Part shown: positions 1 to 8,805 of the stretch, one piece after another
Position numbering within the stretch: position 1 is the stretch's first letter
Layout: each line of letters starts with the position of its first letter
NCBI RefSeq assembly: GCF_000711725.1
Contig: NZ_JONP01000030.1
Coordinates: 1-47,417 of the forward strand
Length of the DNA stretch: 47,417 bases
Source: Roseomonas aerilata DSM 19363
Lineage (GTDB): Bacteria > Pseudomonadota > Alphaproteobacteria > Acetobacterales > Acetobacteraceae
Direction: 5' to 3'
Notes under the pieces: model-generated
Databases searched by the model: none
What the model was told of the DNA's origin: nothing
Seen by the model: the letters and a program-made list of their open reading frames with translations, nothing else
Position numbers and translations under genes: made by a program

Positions 1-850
1 CTAGGGCCTGTTAACGCCTGAGCCAGTCGAAAGAAGCGGCGAGGTGGAGAACACCAAGGAACGATGCGGCGGTCTTCTCGTAGCGGGTGGCGACGGCACG
101 CCATTCCTTGAGCCTGGCCCAGAGACGCTCGACGAGGTTGCGGTTGTTGTAGATCCACTCAGGACAGGCGAGCGGTTCCTCGTTGCACTTGGCCGGGATG
201 ACGGGGCGGGCGCCGAGGTTCCAGATGTGCTCGCGGAAGGCGTGGCTGCTGTAACCGCGGTCGGCCACCACCCACCGGGGCACGCCGGGCAAGCGGTCGA
301 GTAGGGGAATGGCCTGAGGCAGTTCGTGGGCTTGGCCAGGGGCCAGGGAGAAGGCGACGGCGCGGCCGAAACCGTCGGCGACCACGCAGGCCTTGGTGCC
401 ATAGCCGCCGCGAGAGCGGCCAAGCGCCTCACGCGCGTCCCGTCCCGCCGCAGTCTCCCCTTTTTGGCTGCTCCTGCCGCCTTCTGGTGCGCCGGGACCG
501 AGGTGCCGTCGAGGAAGGTCATCCCGAGCGAGACACCCCTCTCCTGCACCAGACCCAGTAGGCGCTCCCAGACGCCCAGGCGGGACCACCGGATGAAGGT
601 CTGGGCCGCCATCCACCACGGGCCCAACTCCTCCGGCAGCGCCCGCCACTTCGCCCCGTTGTCGTGCCGCCAGACGATTGCGCTAATGGTCCGTCGCAGA
701 TGCTGCGGCGGTACCTTGGCCGCTGGCCGGCACGCCTCGATCAGCGGCTCCAGCACCGACCACTGCTCGTCCGTCAGCCCCATGCCGCTCTCCCCAAAGC
801 CAGGAGAACGTCAGGGCTGCACATCGGATCCAAGCGCTAACAGGCCCTAG
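1..850 (-). mobile_element. Complete IS5-family insertion sequence with inverted ends
   Basis: The two ends carry matching inverted repeats: CTAGGGCCTGTTA at 1-13 and its near-perfect complement ending in CAGGCCCTAG at 850. The outermost CTA/TAG may be the target duplication. The element is about 845 bases and holds a single two-frame transposase on the minus strand. Size, ends and frameshifted transposase fit the IS427 group of the IS5 family. The left end coincides with the window edge, so the left flank is not visible. Confidence 0.85.
11..783 (-). CDS. IS5-family (IS427-like) transposase, read through a -1 frameshift
   Basis: DDE transposase that moves the surrounding element. The first frame starts at 783 (MGLTDEQWSVLEPL) and carries the N-terminal domain and the first catalytic Asp (FLDGTSVPAH). 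The second frame ends at 11 and carries the second Asp (VVADRGYSS) and the Glu region (NNRNLVERLWARLKEW). The frames overlap around a run of five A and four G on the coding strand (forward 457-465), where a -1 slip joins them. Programmed -1 slippage at A-rich runs is usual in this group, so I read the gene as functional rather than broken. The joined protein would be about 257 residues, the normal length. Confidence 0.85.
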
Positions 851-930
851 TCTCGACAAGAAAGGTTTGGCGAAGCTCTGCCGATGGCCCTGGCAAGCGT
901 CAGACAGCGGCGGGCGCGGGGCCTTGATCG

Positions 931-1329
931 TCATCTTGCCTCAGACGCCGGGAGGTCACGCGGGCGACCCTTCTCGTCGATCGCAACGTACGTGAAAACG
1001 CCCTCGGTCACCTTCTCTGCCGGTTTGCCGCCGCGTTCGCGAGCCTAGGTTTCAATCCTGACGGCAACGGACGATTTGCCCATCTCCTGCAGCGTACAGT
1101 AGCAACTGACCTCGTCGCCGACCGAAACGGGCCGCAGGAAGCGCATGGCGTCGATGCTGACGGTCGCCACGCGTCCTTCCGCGTGCTCGGCCGCAAGGGT
1201 ACCCCCGGCCAAGTCCATCTGCGACAGGGTCCAGCCGCCGAAGATACTGCCTCCGGCATTGGTGTCACGTGGCATGGCGATCGTCCGCAGCTGTGCGCCG
1301 CCGGGGATCTCGGGAGGCTTTCCAGTCAA
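931..1329 (-). pseudogene. YciA-type acyl-CoA thioesterase interrupted by an amber codon
   Basis: Hot-dog-fold thioesterase of the YciA family, which hydrolyses acyl-CoAs. The N-terminal 94 residues are clear: RTIAMPRDTNAGGSIFGGW, then the helix of the hot-dog fold, then GDEVSCYC. A TAG at 1045-1047 stops the frame just after VRIET. The same frame continues beyond it with family-like sequence (AREPRGG-like, then TEGVFTYVAIDEKGRPR) to a TGA at 931-933. Read through the amber codon the protein is about 132 residues, the usual YciA length. The lost residue is probably Trp (TGG to TAG), since this position is often aromatic. Sequencing error or suppression are alternatives. The gene lies right beside the IS5 element. 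Confidence 0.75.
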
Positions 1330-1602
1330 TGCTCGGTTCCTTTGCTGGACGACAGTCGCTCGACGTGGGTAGTTAAACGCTGCCCCCGGCGTTGCTGCCG
1401 CATAGCGGAGGCTTCAGACATTCAGGGGAACGTGCCCGCCACGATCGGGTTATCAAGTCCGGGTTCCTGCCGAGAAACTCGCCTGCCGCCTCGAGGCCAA
1501 GGAACACAGAGGCCAAGTCGCCGGGGAGGACCTATCCCGACGGCCCTGCGTTTCCTCTGTCACGGCCGAGCTGCCGAGGGCGGCCAGGACAGGAGCGTCA
1601 GC

Positions 1603-2367
1603 ATGGGCACCGTCGAGTTTGTCGCAGGCGAGGCCCGCAGCTCGGCCGAGGCGCGCATCTCCGCCATGGCGTTTTGGGAGGAGGTGAGCCTCCTCGTCTC
1701 CTCTCTCCTGTTCTTCCTCGCCGGACTCGCCGTGCCGGAAGCGCTTACCGGTCCCGGCGGATGGCAGACTTGGCAGACTTGGCAGGCAGGAGTAGCAGCG
1801 GCTGGCATTCTCGCCACGGTGATTGCGCTCGGCTGGCTTGACTCCCTTGTCTCGACACGCCTTCCCCCGCTTGCGGCCGCCCTCGCCGGAGAACATGCGG
1901 CAGGGCGGGCGGCGGCAGCGGGGGTGATGGCCTGGGCCTCGACACGCTCAGTCCTCGGCCTCGTTGTCGTCCTCTCCGTTCCCCGGGCATGGCCGGATGG
2001 CACCCCCTTTGCGGAAGGTGGGCTGCTCCTCGTCGTGGTTGCCCTGGTCGTCCTTAGTTCGGTTGGTCTGCAGGGCCTGACGCTGCTTCGCGCTGCGCGG
2101 GCAGCAGCCCTCCAGAATGGAGGTGACACCAAGCAGGAGGAGACGCGAGCTCGGACGCTCGCGGCAAGGGCACGGGAGAGTGCCGGAGCGGGAGACGACG
2201 TGGCGGACGCTAACGGTCTGGCGGCGGAGCGGCGCACGCTGCTTGACCTCCGGGAGCGCGACGAGATCGGCGATGAAGAGCTTCGGAACCTGCTGCGCGA
2301 AGGCGACCTCCGGAAGCGAGCCGCTGAAGGTGATGCAGAGCCGGGCGCGCCTCCCCCGCGGCCCTGA
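1603..2367 (+). CDS. C-terminal half of a CPA1-type Na+/H+ antiporter (truncated)
   Basis: Membrane protein of 254 residues resembling only the last half of CPA1 sodium/proton antiporters. It begins with the AMAFWEEVSLLVSSLLFFLAG helix, continues through the segment that in the family reads GMRGVVSL-like (here WASTRSVLGLVVVLSVPR), a GLLLVVVALVVLSS helix and QGLTL, and ends in a charged tail (LRERDEIGDEELRNLLREGD). The ion-binding N-terminal helices are absent and no upstream frame supplies them. An AGGAG at 1591-1595 sits seven bases before the chosen ATG, so a short protein could be made, but ion transport is unlikely. Most likely a decaying remnant. Confidence 0.55.
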   Translation: MGTVEFVAGEARSSAEARISAMAFWEEVSLLVSSLLFFLAGLAVPEALTGPGGWQTWQTWQAGVAAAGILATVIALGWLDSLVSTRLPPLAAALAGEHAAGRAAAAGVMAWASTRSVLGLVVVLSVPRAWPDGTPFAEGGLLLVVVALVVLSSVGLQGLTLLRAARAAALQNGGDTKQEETRARTLAARARESAGAGDDVADANGLAAERRTLLDLRERDEIGDEELRNLLREGDLRKRAAEGDAEPGAPPPRP

Positions 2368-2656
2368 ACCTTCCCGCCAGAGGTTTCTCCTTACAAGCAT
2401 GAGGAACTTAGGGGGGGGGTATGCCGCAGATCGGGCACGACTTTCAGCTTTGCAATCAAGCCGGCGCAACCATTCACGTGGATAGCCTGCCACACGCTGG
2501 TCCATGTACGGGCCGGTCGAAGCTGGCACGAAGCCTGTTGGAACAGACCCCAAGGTGTTCCCTAACGAGGCCCACTCTGTCAGAGGTCAAAACCTAGATA
2601 CGACCAATCTACTCGTGCTCCAAAAACTTGCCAGGCTTGTTCTCAGGGAGGGACAG

Positions 2657-4369
2657 ATGCACCAGTCGCGGCCAATTAGTGGCGTGCGAATGGGTTGGGG
2701 CGTGTTCCTTACCTCCTGGGCGCTGGCAGCTGTCATTGCTCTCGCGCTTGGCCGTGACGCCAATTGGGACCTGCGCAACTACCATTACTACAATGCTTAT
2801 GCCTTGCTTGAGGGGCGCTGGAACCTGGATCTTGCGCCAGCAGGAAGCCACACGTTCCTCAACCCCGCCCTTGATCTACCCTTCTATATGATGACCCGAA
2901 GTGTTCTGAACCACTCGCCGCGTCTCATCGCTGCACTGCAGGCAGGCTACCTCGGCCTACTCACCTTTCTCGTTCTCCTCATCACCAACATCGTTTGCCA
3001 CGGTGATCCGCAGCGGGTGACCGGAACGAGCGCATTGGTCGCCGCCTTCGGGCTGACAGGAGCGGCGACGCTGCCAGAGGCGGGCACCACCTTCAACGAC
3101 CTCCAGATCGCCTGCCTCGTAGTGGGGGCGGTGCTCGCGCTACTCCTTGCCGCCAGAGCTGATGACGTCCTCGCGACAGGCAGGGCGGCACGCCTTCGCC
3201 TGCTTTCCGGCGTGCTTGGAGGAGCTGCGATTGGCTTGAAGCTGACCGCAATGATCTTTCCGCCCGCCCTGATGGTTACGGCGATGATTGCTGGTCCCTT
3301 CGGCATGCGGCGGCAGTTGCGCACCCTGGTCCTGCTCGGGAGTGGTGGCGCTGTTGGCTTTCTGCTCACGGGAGGACCATGGGCTTGGTTCCTGCTCGAG
3401 CGCTTTGGGAATCCTTTCGGTCCATTCTTGAACGAGGTCTTTCACTCGCCCTGGTTCCCGCAGGAGACCATCCGTGACACGCGCTTTCTCCCAAGTAGCG
3501 CTTGGCAGGCTCTTATTTATCCGCTGCTCTGGGCGCGCCGGTCGGCTTGGCTGGTAACCGAGTGGCCCGTCGCTGATCCTCGCCTCGCGGTCGGCCTGGT
3601 AGCGCTGCTGATTGCTTCCGCAGCCGGGATGTGGAGATGCCTGGCCAAGTCAGCGTACAATGCTCCTGACGACCAGCCCCAACAACACCTGCCGATGGAG
3701 AGGCTAGCTGCGCAGCGAGCCTCTTGGGCCGTCATGGGGTTCATCGTTGCCGGCTATGTCGCTTGGCTCGCCATGTTCAGCATCCTGCGTTACGCAGGTC
3801 CCGTTGAGGCGCTGCTCGGCGTGCCCGTCTGGGCAATGGGACGTGATCTGCTGCTACGCAGAGCGCAGGCGCTTGCTGTCGCATATGGACTAGTAGGAAC
3901 AAAGCTGTTCTACCGGATTGGAACGGGATGGGTCGCCATCGTGCTCGGTGCCTGTGCCCTCGCCACTCTGTATCCCGAGTGGAACCGCCAGCCCTTCCAT
4001 TGGGTCGATGAGCCCCAAGGTGCAGCGGCGGTTGCTGTCACGCACGTCACTTTACCCCCGGAAGCACTGGTAGCGATGGTAGGACCCGCGGTGTCCTTCA
4101 CAGCGCCATTCATAACAGGCTCTGGAGTACGCTTCATCGGTGCGCCGCATCCAGGTGAAGCTGGGCCAGCTGCCTTTCGGACAGCCATGGCCGAGGCAGT
4201 CCGAACAACAGCGCAGTCACACACAGGGCCAGCTTTCGCGATTGTGGAAGACCCGGACGACTACGACCGCGAGGTGGCTGCGGCGTACGGAATTTCCCTG
4301 GATCTCGCTTCCTGCGTCAGGCTTCCGAACAATCTGACCACGCTTGTTCACCTGTGTCGCTGGCGGTGA
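2657..4369 (+). CDS. Polytopic membrane protein, GT-C glycosyltransferase-like
   Basis: A 570-residue protein with about ten hydrophobic segments. After the first helix comes an acidic loop, GRDANWDLRNYHYYNAYAL, followed by NPALDLPFYMM. An aspartate in the first large periplasmic loop is the layout of GT-C enzymes, which move sugars from polyprenyl-phosphate donors; the exact donor and acceptor cannot be read from the sequence. The ATG at 2657 is preferred over the longer frame from 2504 because GGGAGG lies six to eleven bases before it and the hydrophobic N-terminus begins soon after. It stands alone, with no polysaccharide genes nearby. I do not recognise a named family. Confidence 0.6.
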   Translation: MHQSRPISGVRMGWGVFLTSWALAAVIALALGRDANWDLRNYHYYNAYALLEGRWNLDLAPAGSHTFLNPALDLPFYMMTRSVLNHSPRLIAALQAGYLGLLTFLVLLITNIVCHGDPQRVTGTSALVAAFGLTGAATLPEAGTTFNDLQIACLVVGAVLALLLAARADDVLATGRAARLRLLSGVLGGAAIGLKLTAMIFPPALMVTAMIAGPFGMRRQLRTLVLLGSGGAVGFLLTGGPWAWFLLERFGNPFGPFLNEVFHSPWFPQETIRDTRFLPSSAWQALIYPLLWARRSAWLVTEWPVADPRLAVGLVALLIASAAGMWRCLAKSAYNAPDDQPQQHLPMERLAAQRASWAVMGFIVAGYVAWLAMFSILRYAGPVEALLGVPVWAMGRDLLLRRAQALAVAYGLVGTKLFYRIGTGWVAIVLGACALATLYPEWNRQPFHWVDEPQGAAAVAVTHVTLPPEALVAMVGPAVSFTAPFITGSGVRFIGAPHPGEAGPAAFRTAMAEAVRTTAQSHTGPAFAIVEDPDDYDREVAAAYGISLDLASCVRLPNNLTTLVHLCRWR

Positions 4370-4708
4370 TGCGAACGGCCAATCGAGCCTACGTTGATGG
4401 ATCTGCTCGCCAATGCAATTGTTGCATCGGGGCGCCGCCATAAAGGCCGCCTGCTATCGGGCTTCTTTCCCCTTGCCCTGGTCCAAAACCAATAACCCGA
4501 GTTGCGCCACGTGTCGTGCCACCTCCGCGCCGGCCTCCTCGGCCCGTTTTGGGCCCCGCGGGAATCGAGAGCTGTGCTTTGAGCAGCAGAAGCTCACCTT
4601 GGGCATGACCCTTCCCTCTGATACCGGCAGCGACGAAAGCGGTGGCCAATGAAGCTTAATTCTTCCGGTGACGTTCTGTAATGAAATGGGGTTGGAGGCG
4701 TCAACATC
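4370..4708. other. Intergenic gap with no feature seen
   Basis: This 339-base stretch has short reading frames on both strands but none with protein-like composition, a ribosome binding site and a recognisable sequence. A GGAGG at 4694-4698 is the likely ribosome binding site of the next gene. Confidence 0.5.
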
Positions 4709-5467
4709 ATGTTCCTGCCGCGGTGGCGCCCCGCCTTTCCCTTCTCAGCGCGCTTCAGACCGATCCTGACTCTGCTCGCGCTAACAGCGTCTTCGCCCGC
4801 CTTGCCGGCGTGGCCAGCGCTCGCGCAGTCCCGACAGGCGGCCGGAGACAGTAGCGAGCTGTGGTTCGATCCGACCCAGTTGCCGTCGTTCACAGGGATG
4901 GTCGAGCGCTTCTTGGTAAACCCGCGAGGTGAGGTGGATGCGCTACTATTTCGCGAAGGGCCGCAGGTCTCCTTCCCACCGGACGTAGCCGATGAACTCC
5001 GTCGTATCGCGGTGCCGGGCCGACCCTTGATTGTCTGGGGAGTACGCGCCCGTACGGCGCCGGCCATCACCATGCTTGCATTCGCCCCAAGCAGTGAAGT
5101 CACGCCAGTGGTGCTGGATCGGTTCTACTGGAGGCGCCAAGGCACAGGCGTGAACGAGGGGGCGGCGCGGCTCTCGGTTACCGGGGCTGTCCGGTCACCC
5201 TACTATGCTCCGCAAGGCGAGATCATTGGCGCGATCCTTGAGGACGGAACAGTGGTGCTGCTGCCCCGCGGCGCCGCGACGGCAGAGATAGCCCGGCGGT
5301 CCTTCAGGCCGGGTGCACGTCTCGAAGCCGAAGGTCTCGGGTACCAGAGCGAGGTTGGCCGCGCAGTACTGGCGGACCGGCTAGGCGAGCCCGGTGCGAT
5401 GCAAGCGGTCTCTGGCGCTGACGGCGGGCCAGCGATCAATTCCCAGCCGCCCCTAGGGAGCCGCTAA
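4709..5467 (+). CDS. Secreted protein with two OB-like internal repeats
   Basis: 252-residue protein with an N-terminal signal peptide (hydrophobic LTLLALTASSPALPAW, then ALAQ as the likely cleavage site near residue 40). Two halves look alike. The first runs GMVERFLVNPRGEVDALLF to PGRPLIVWGVR (about 62-112); the second runs GAVRSPYYAPQGEIIGAIL to PGARLEAEGLG (about 158-212). Each has a Gly-x-Val opening, Pro-x-Gly-Glu, a hydrophobic strand, and a closing PG-x-x-hydrophobic strand, as in small OB-type barrels. It ends three bases before the ABC transporter gene, so the two are almost certainly cotranscribed and the product may act in the periplasm with that transporter. No named family recognised. 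Confidence 0.6.
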   Translation: MFLPRWRPAFPFSARFRPILTLLALTASSPALPAWPALAQSRQAAGDSSELWFDPTQLPSFTGMVERFLVNPRGEVDALLFREGPQVSFPPDVADELRRIAVPGRPLIVWGVRARTAPAITMLAFAPSSEVTPVVLDRFYWRRQGTGVNEGAARLSVTGAVRSPYYAPQGEIIGAILEDGTVVLLPRGAATAEIARRSFRPGARLEAEGLGYQSEVGRAVLADRLGEPGAMQAVSGADGGPAINSQPPLGSR

Positions 5468-5470
5468 CCG

Positions 5471-7366
5471 ATGAGCGATCGCCGCAGAGATCCGGGCAGC
5501 CCTGTGGATGGCGATGAGGGCGGCGGCCGCGAGGGGTTCATCCTCCGCTTCTGGCGGCTGGCTCGTGGCTACTATACGGGCGACGAGCGCCGCTCCGCTT
5601 GGTTGCTCACCGCAGGGGTGATCGGACTGACGCTGGTGCAGATCGGTATCCAGGTGCGCTTCAATCTCTGGAACCGCGACTTCTTCAATGCCTTGGAAGC
5701 TCGTGACCGGACGGCCTTCTTCGGTCAGATGGGCACCTTCCTGCTGCTGACCGCTGGCAGCATGGCGGTAGCGGTGTTCCAACTTTACGTCCGCCAGATG
5801 CTGCAACTCCGCTGGCGGGAGTGGCTGGTGTTTCGCCTGCAAGCACGGTGGCTGGCTGGTAGCCGTCATTACCAGATGAACTTCCTGCCAGGCAGTGCCG
5901 ATAATCCTGACCAGCGGATCAGTGAGAACACTCGCTGGGCGACGGCTATGGCCGTCGACATGGCCGTCGGACTTTTTCAGTCGGCCGTGATGCTGGTCTC
6001 CTTTGTGGGCATCCTTTGGACGCTGTCCGGCCCGTTGCTCGTCGCCTTCGGCAGCAATGAGTTCGAGATCCCAGGCTATATGGTGTTCGCCGCGCTTATC
6101 TACGCCGTGATCGGATCGACGCTGACCTACTTCATGGGCCGGCCCATGGTGGACATAAATATTCGCCGCAACGAGGCGGAGTCCGACCATCGCTTCGCTC
6201 TCATTCGGATCCGCGAGAACAGTGAGGGTGTAGCCCTCATCCGGGGAGAGGCGGACGAGGATCGCGGATTGCGACGGTCGTTCTCCCACGTCGTTTTGGT
6301 CATGAAAGACCTCATGCGAAGTGAGCGCCGGCTGATGTGGCTGACCTCAGCCTACGGCATGGTGGCCGGGGTGTTCCCGATCCTGGTGGCCAGTCCCCGC
6401 TACTTCGCCGGGGCGATCACGCTCGGTGTTCTCATGCAGATCGGCTCTGCCTTCGCCGAGGTGACACGGGCACTGAACTGGTTCGTGGATAACTTCCCAC
6501 GCATTGCTGACTGGCGCTCCCACCTTGAGCGCGTGGTCGCTCTCGAGGACAGCCTGGACTCAGCTGACCTCCTGGACGCAGGAGAGGTTCGGATCAGCGT
6601 CACCGAAGGTCCTTTGCCGGACGGGCGGGAGGTGTTGGCCTTCCGTGATCTCCAGATCGCACAGGCAGACGGTAACATCCTGGTTGGCGAGGCTAATGCC
6701 GAGATCCAGGCGGGCGAAAAGGTCTTGATCGTCGGGGAGAGCGGTACCGGCAAGTCGACTCTCTTCCGGGCGATCTCGGGTGTATGGCCGTGGGGTTCCG
6801 GGGAGATCAGGGTGCCGCCGCGAGACCATATGATGTTTATGCCGCAGCGCCCTTATCTGCCACTCGGGACACTTCGCGGCGCCATAGCCTACCCTGCTGC
6901 CCCTAAAAAGTTCCCCGACGCTGCTGTGACAGCCGCCTTGGAGCGCTGCGGGCTGGCGCACCTGACGGGTCGTTTGGACGAGGATGAGCGCTGGGACCGT
7001 ATGCTTTCTCTGGGAGAGCAGCAGCGGCTTGCCTTTGCACGCCTCTTGCTGCACCACCCGAGGTGGGTGTTCATGGACGAAGCAACAGCCGCTCTGGATG
7101 AAGCCAATCAGGACGCCATGATGGGGTTGTTCCGGGAAGAATTATCGGACAGCGCACTTGTGTCGATCGGCCACCGCCCGGGTCTGGACCTTTTCCATGA
7201 TCGCACGCTAACGCTCATGCGGTCACCCGATGGGGCCAAGCTCATGGCGCCGCGTCGGCAGCGCACCGTCACTACGCGCGGGCGCCGCAGTGGCGCTGGC
7301 GGTCCTGTAAGTGTGGCCCGCAGAGGCGTGGCACGGATCCTTCGAGGCCGGCCCAAGCGGACCTGA
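5471..7366 (+). CDS. SbmA/BacA-type ABC transporter, permease fused to ATPase
   Basis: Half-transporter of 631 residues. The N-terminal membrane domain (about 35-350) belongs to the ABC_membrane_2 / SbmA-BacA family, recognisable by FNLWNRDFFNALEARD, QMLQLRWREWL, DNPDQRISEN and RRNEAESDHRFALIRIRENSE. The C-terminal nucleotide-binding domain has Walker A GESGTGKST at 422-430, signature LSLGEQQR at 512-519, Walker B VFMDEA at 533-538 and a switch His in SIGHRP. Relatives (YddA, BacA-related proteins) move peptides, long-chain fatty acids or cobalamin across the inner membrane; the cargo here is unknown. The C-terminal tail after SPDGAKL is rich in Arg and Gly and looks disordered. It follows the secreted two-repeat protein by three bases, as a two-gene operon. 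Confidence 0.88.
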   Translation: MSDRRRDPGSPVDGDEGGGREGFILRFWRLARGYYTGDERRSAWLLTAGVIGLTLVQIGIQVRFNLWNRDFFNALEARDRTAFFGQMGTFLLLTAGSMAVAVFQLYVRQMLQLRWREWLVFRLQARWLAGSRHYQMNFLPGSADNPDQRISENTRWATAMAVDMAVGLFQSAVMLVSFVGILWTLSGPLLVAFGSNEFEIPGYMVFAALIYAVIGSTLTYFMGRPMVDINIRRNEAESDHRFALIRIRENSEGVALIRGEADEDRGLRRSFSHVVLVMKDLMRSERRLMWLTSAYGMVAGVFPILVASPRYFAGAITLGVLMQIGSAFAEVTRALNWFVDNFPRIADWRSHLERVVALEDSLDSADLLDAGEVRISVTEGPLPDGREVLAFRDLQIAQADGNILVGEANAEIQAGEKVLIVGESGTGKSTLFRAISGVWPWGSGEIRVPPRDHMMFMPQRPYLPLGTLRGAIAYPAAPKKFPDAAVTAALERCGLAHLTGRLDEDERWDRMLSLGEQQRLAFARLLLHHPRWVFMDEATAALDEANQDAMMGLFREELSDSALVSIGHRPGLDLFHDRTLTLMRSPDGAKLMAPRRQRTVTTRGRRSGAGGPVSVARRGVARILRGRPKRT

Positions 7367-7458
7367 TCCAAGAAGGGCGAAGGTCCCGTACGCCGCTTGA
7401 GCCGCGTGTCCTCGATACTGAGTGTTGAACCCTGCCACAGTCTGCTCTAGGCGGCCGT

Positions 7459-7959
7459 ATGCCCCAGATCGATGCCCTGCTGGCACCCCACCGCAACATC
7501 GGCTGGGACTTCGACGGCACCCTGATGGGACATCCTAACTCGCCCCTGATGCACGACTACATTCGACGTTTTCCGGCGAAGCGGCACTGGATTGTGACCT
7601 TTCGCTCTCACGGTCTCGAGGAGGAGGTCTTCTCACTGCTGCGGGGCGCCTACTACGCTGGCGCCCCGCGCCGCGCGGACTTCGTGGCAATCCTCAGCAT
7701 CTCAGGCTGGGCGCATTACTCCTGGAACCGCATCATGACGAAGCGCCGACGCGGTTGGAACGGTGCCGAGACCCTGACCGAGCGCTATTGGGACGGGTGG
7801 AAGGGCCGCGCCTGCCAGAAGGCGGGCATCACCGTCATGATCGACGACGACGCCTCGGCGGTACGGGGCGGGTGCGAGGTCCATGGTATCGTGTACATCC
7901 ACCCCTCGAGCTTTGATGAGCCCGTGACGCCTCAGCGCTGGCCTTTCCCACCCCGATGA
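7459..7959 (+). CDS. HAD-like hydrolase of unknown substrate
   Basis: 166-residue soluble protein. WDFDGTL at 16-22 supplies the nucleophile and acid/base aspartates of HAD motif I, TFRSHG can serve as motif II, and MIDDDAS near residue 132 as motif IV. Several Lys and Arg in between could supply motif III (for example TKRRRG). There is no cap domain, so a large substrate such as a nucleic acid end or protein is possible, but this is inference. It is transcribed alone downstream of the ABC transporter, about 90 bases away. The start ATG has no strong ribosome binding site. Confidence 0.55.
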   Translation: MPQIDALLAPHRNIGWDFDGTLMGHPNSPLMHDYIRRFPAKRHWIVTFRSHGLEEEVFSLLRGAYYAGAPRRADFVAILSISGWAHYSWNRIMTKRRRGWNGAETLTERYWDGWKGRACQKAGITVMIDDDASAVRGGCEVHGIVYIHPSSFDEPVTPQRWPFPPR

Positions 7960-8243
7960 TTAGGGGGAGCAACCGGGGCAGTGACGAGCCTCGAGCAGGC
8001 GAGCCTACAATCGGCGTCACCGGCGGCCCTCCTCGCGGAACCCGCGTCATGACCTGCTTCCAATGTGCCGAAAGCCAGAAAGCCCCGGTTTGCTGCGCGA
8101 ACCATCCGTCATCCGCGCACGCCCCTCCTGAGCTCACCGCCGTCTTCGGCTGATCCGGCGAGTACCCCAGTGCGATTGCACCAGCCTTCCGTGCGCCCCA
8201 GCAGGCGCAGCACCGTGGCAACTGCCCCTTCTCCAACCCTTAC

Positions 8244-8268
8244 GCACGATAATAATAAATTATCGTGC
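8244..8268 (+). repeat. Palindromic site A, copy 1 (9-7-9)
   Basis: GCACGATAA, a seven-base spacer TAATAAA, then TTATCGTGC: perfect nine-base arms. The same site recurs at 15293, 18942 and 28532. Arm length and spacer match the core site expected for a tyrosine recombinase. No T-run follows, so it is a poor terminator. The sequence from 7960 to here holds no convincing gene. Confidence 0.75.
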
Positions 8269-8364
8269 TTAAGTGGTCGCTTGAGCGGCCTAACGCACTG
8301 ATTTTATGGGCCGTTGGCCCAGCATCGCCATGCGGCGGGCCTACTTCCCCGCCCTCTCCCACCA

Positions 8365-8396
8365 TTCCGTCCTTTAATCCTCATTTCCTGACGGAA
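8365..8396 (+). repeat. Palindromic site B, copy 1
   Basis: TTCCGTC and GACGGAA separated by 18 bases, 121 bases after the start of site A and 20 bases before an ATG. Equivalent pairs lie at 19051-19081 and 28631-28661 in the same position of the module. Confidence 0.65.
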
Positions 8397-8415
8397 GGGG
8401 ACGTCAAGGTGGCGC

Positions 8416-8520
8416 ATGAACTACAGCGCGCCCCCTCCCCCGCCCAGGCCGCCCTCAGTGCATCTGGGGCAAGGTGGCGGAGCAGAGCCGGCCGCAGGTC
8501 TGACCGTCAACACAGCGAGG
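8416..8520 (+). pseudogene. Remnant of the recombinase-like ORF of the repeated module, copy 1
   Basis: The ATG at 8416 opens with MNYSAPPPPPRPPS, matching the start of the copy at 28684 (MPNSAPPPRPRPPS) and resembling that at 19100 (MDAEEPPPR). The recombinase part seen in the other copies is not visible after about 8460, so only the leader survives. The 285 bases from here to the next gene contain no other feature I can support. Confidence 0.4.
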
Positions 8521-8805
8521 CGCGGTAGACGACTGGGGGAACACGGACTTGGTCAGTCGGCCAGTTCTACTGCTGCTTTGCGCCCACCCCGGCCATTCGC
8601 GTGGGGCTTGTCGCCTCCCGGAAGCGGACATCGCTGCCCAAGCAGCAATTAGCCGCAAGGGGTGGGAAGCGGTCCTAGTGCAGTTTGATTCCGTAATGAT
8701 ACAATTCTCATACGCAGGGTGTACGGTGCGAAAGAAGTCGCTAGCCGTGGGCTCAGAACCAGCCTTTGCATCTGCTGCCCCAGATGCCCCATAGGGAACC
8801 CACCC

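Noticed and set aside
1-783. Transposase treated as a frameshifted pseudogene
   Set aside because: The overlap lies at an A-rich slippery run and both frames are intact, as expected for programmed -1 frameshifting in this IS group.
5453-6289. Minus-strand frame opposite the ABC transporter
   Set aside because: Antisense of the transporter membrane domain, with no ribosome binding site or recognisable sequence.
8244-8268. Palindromic site A as a rho-independent terminator
   Set aside because: No T-run follows any copy, the spacer is conserved in length across copies, and copies sit before recombinase remnants rather than after genes.
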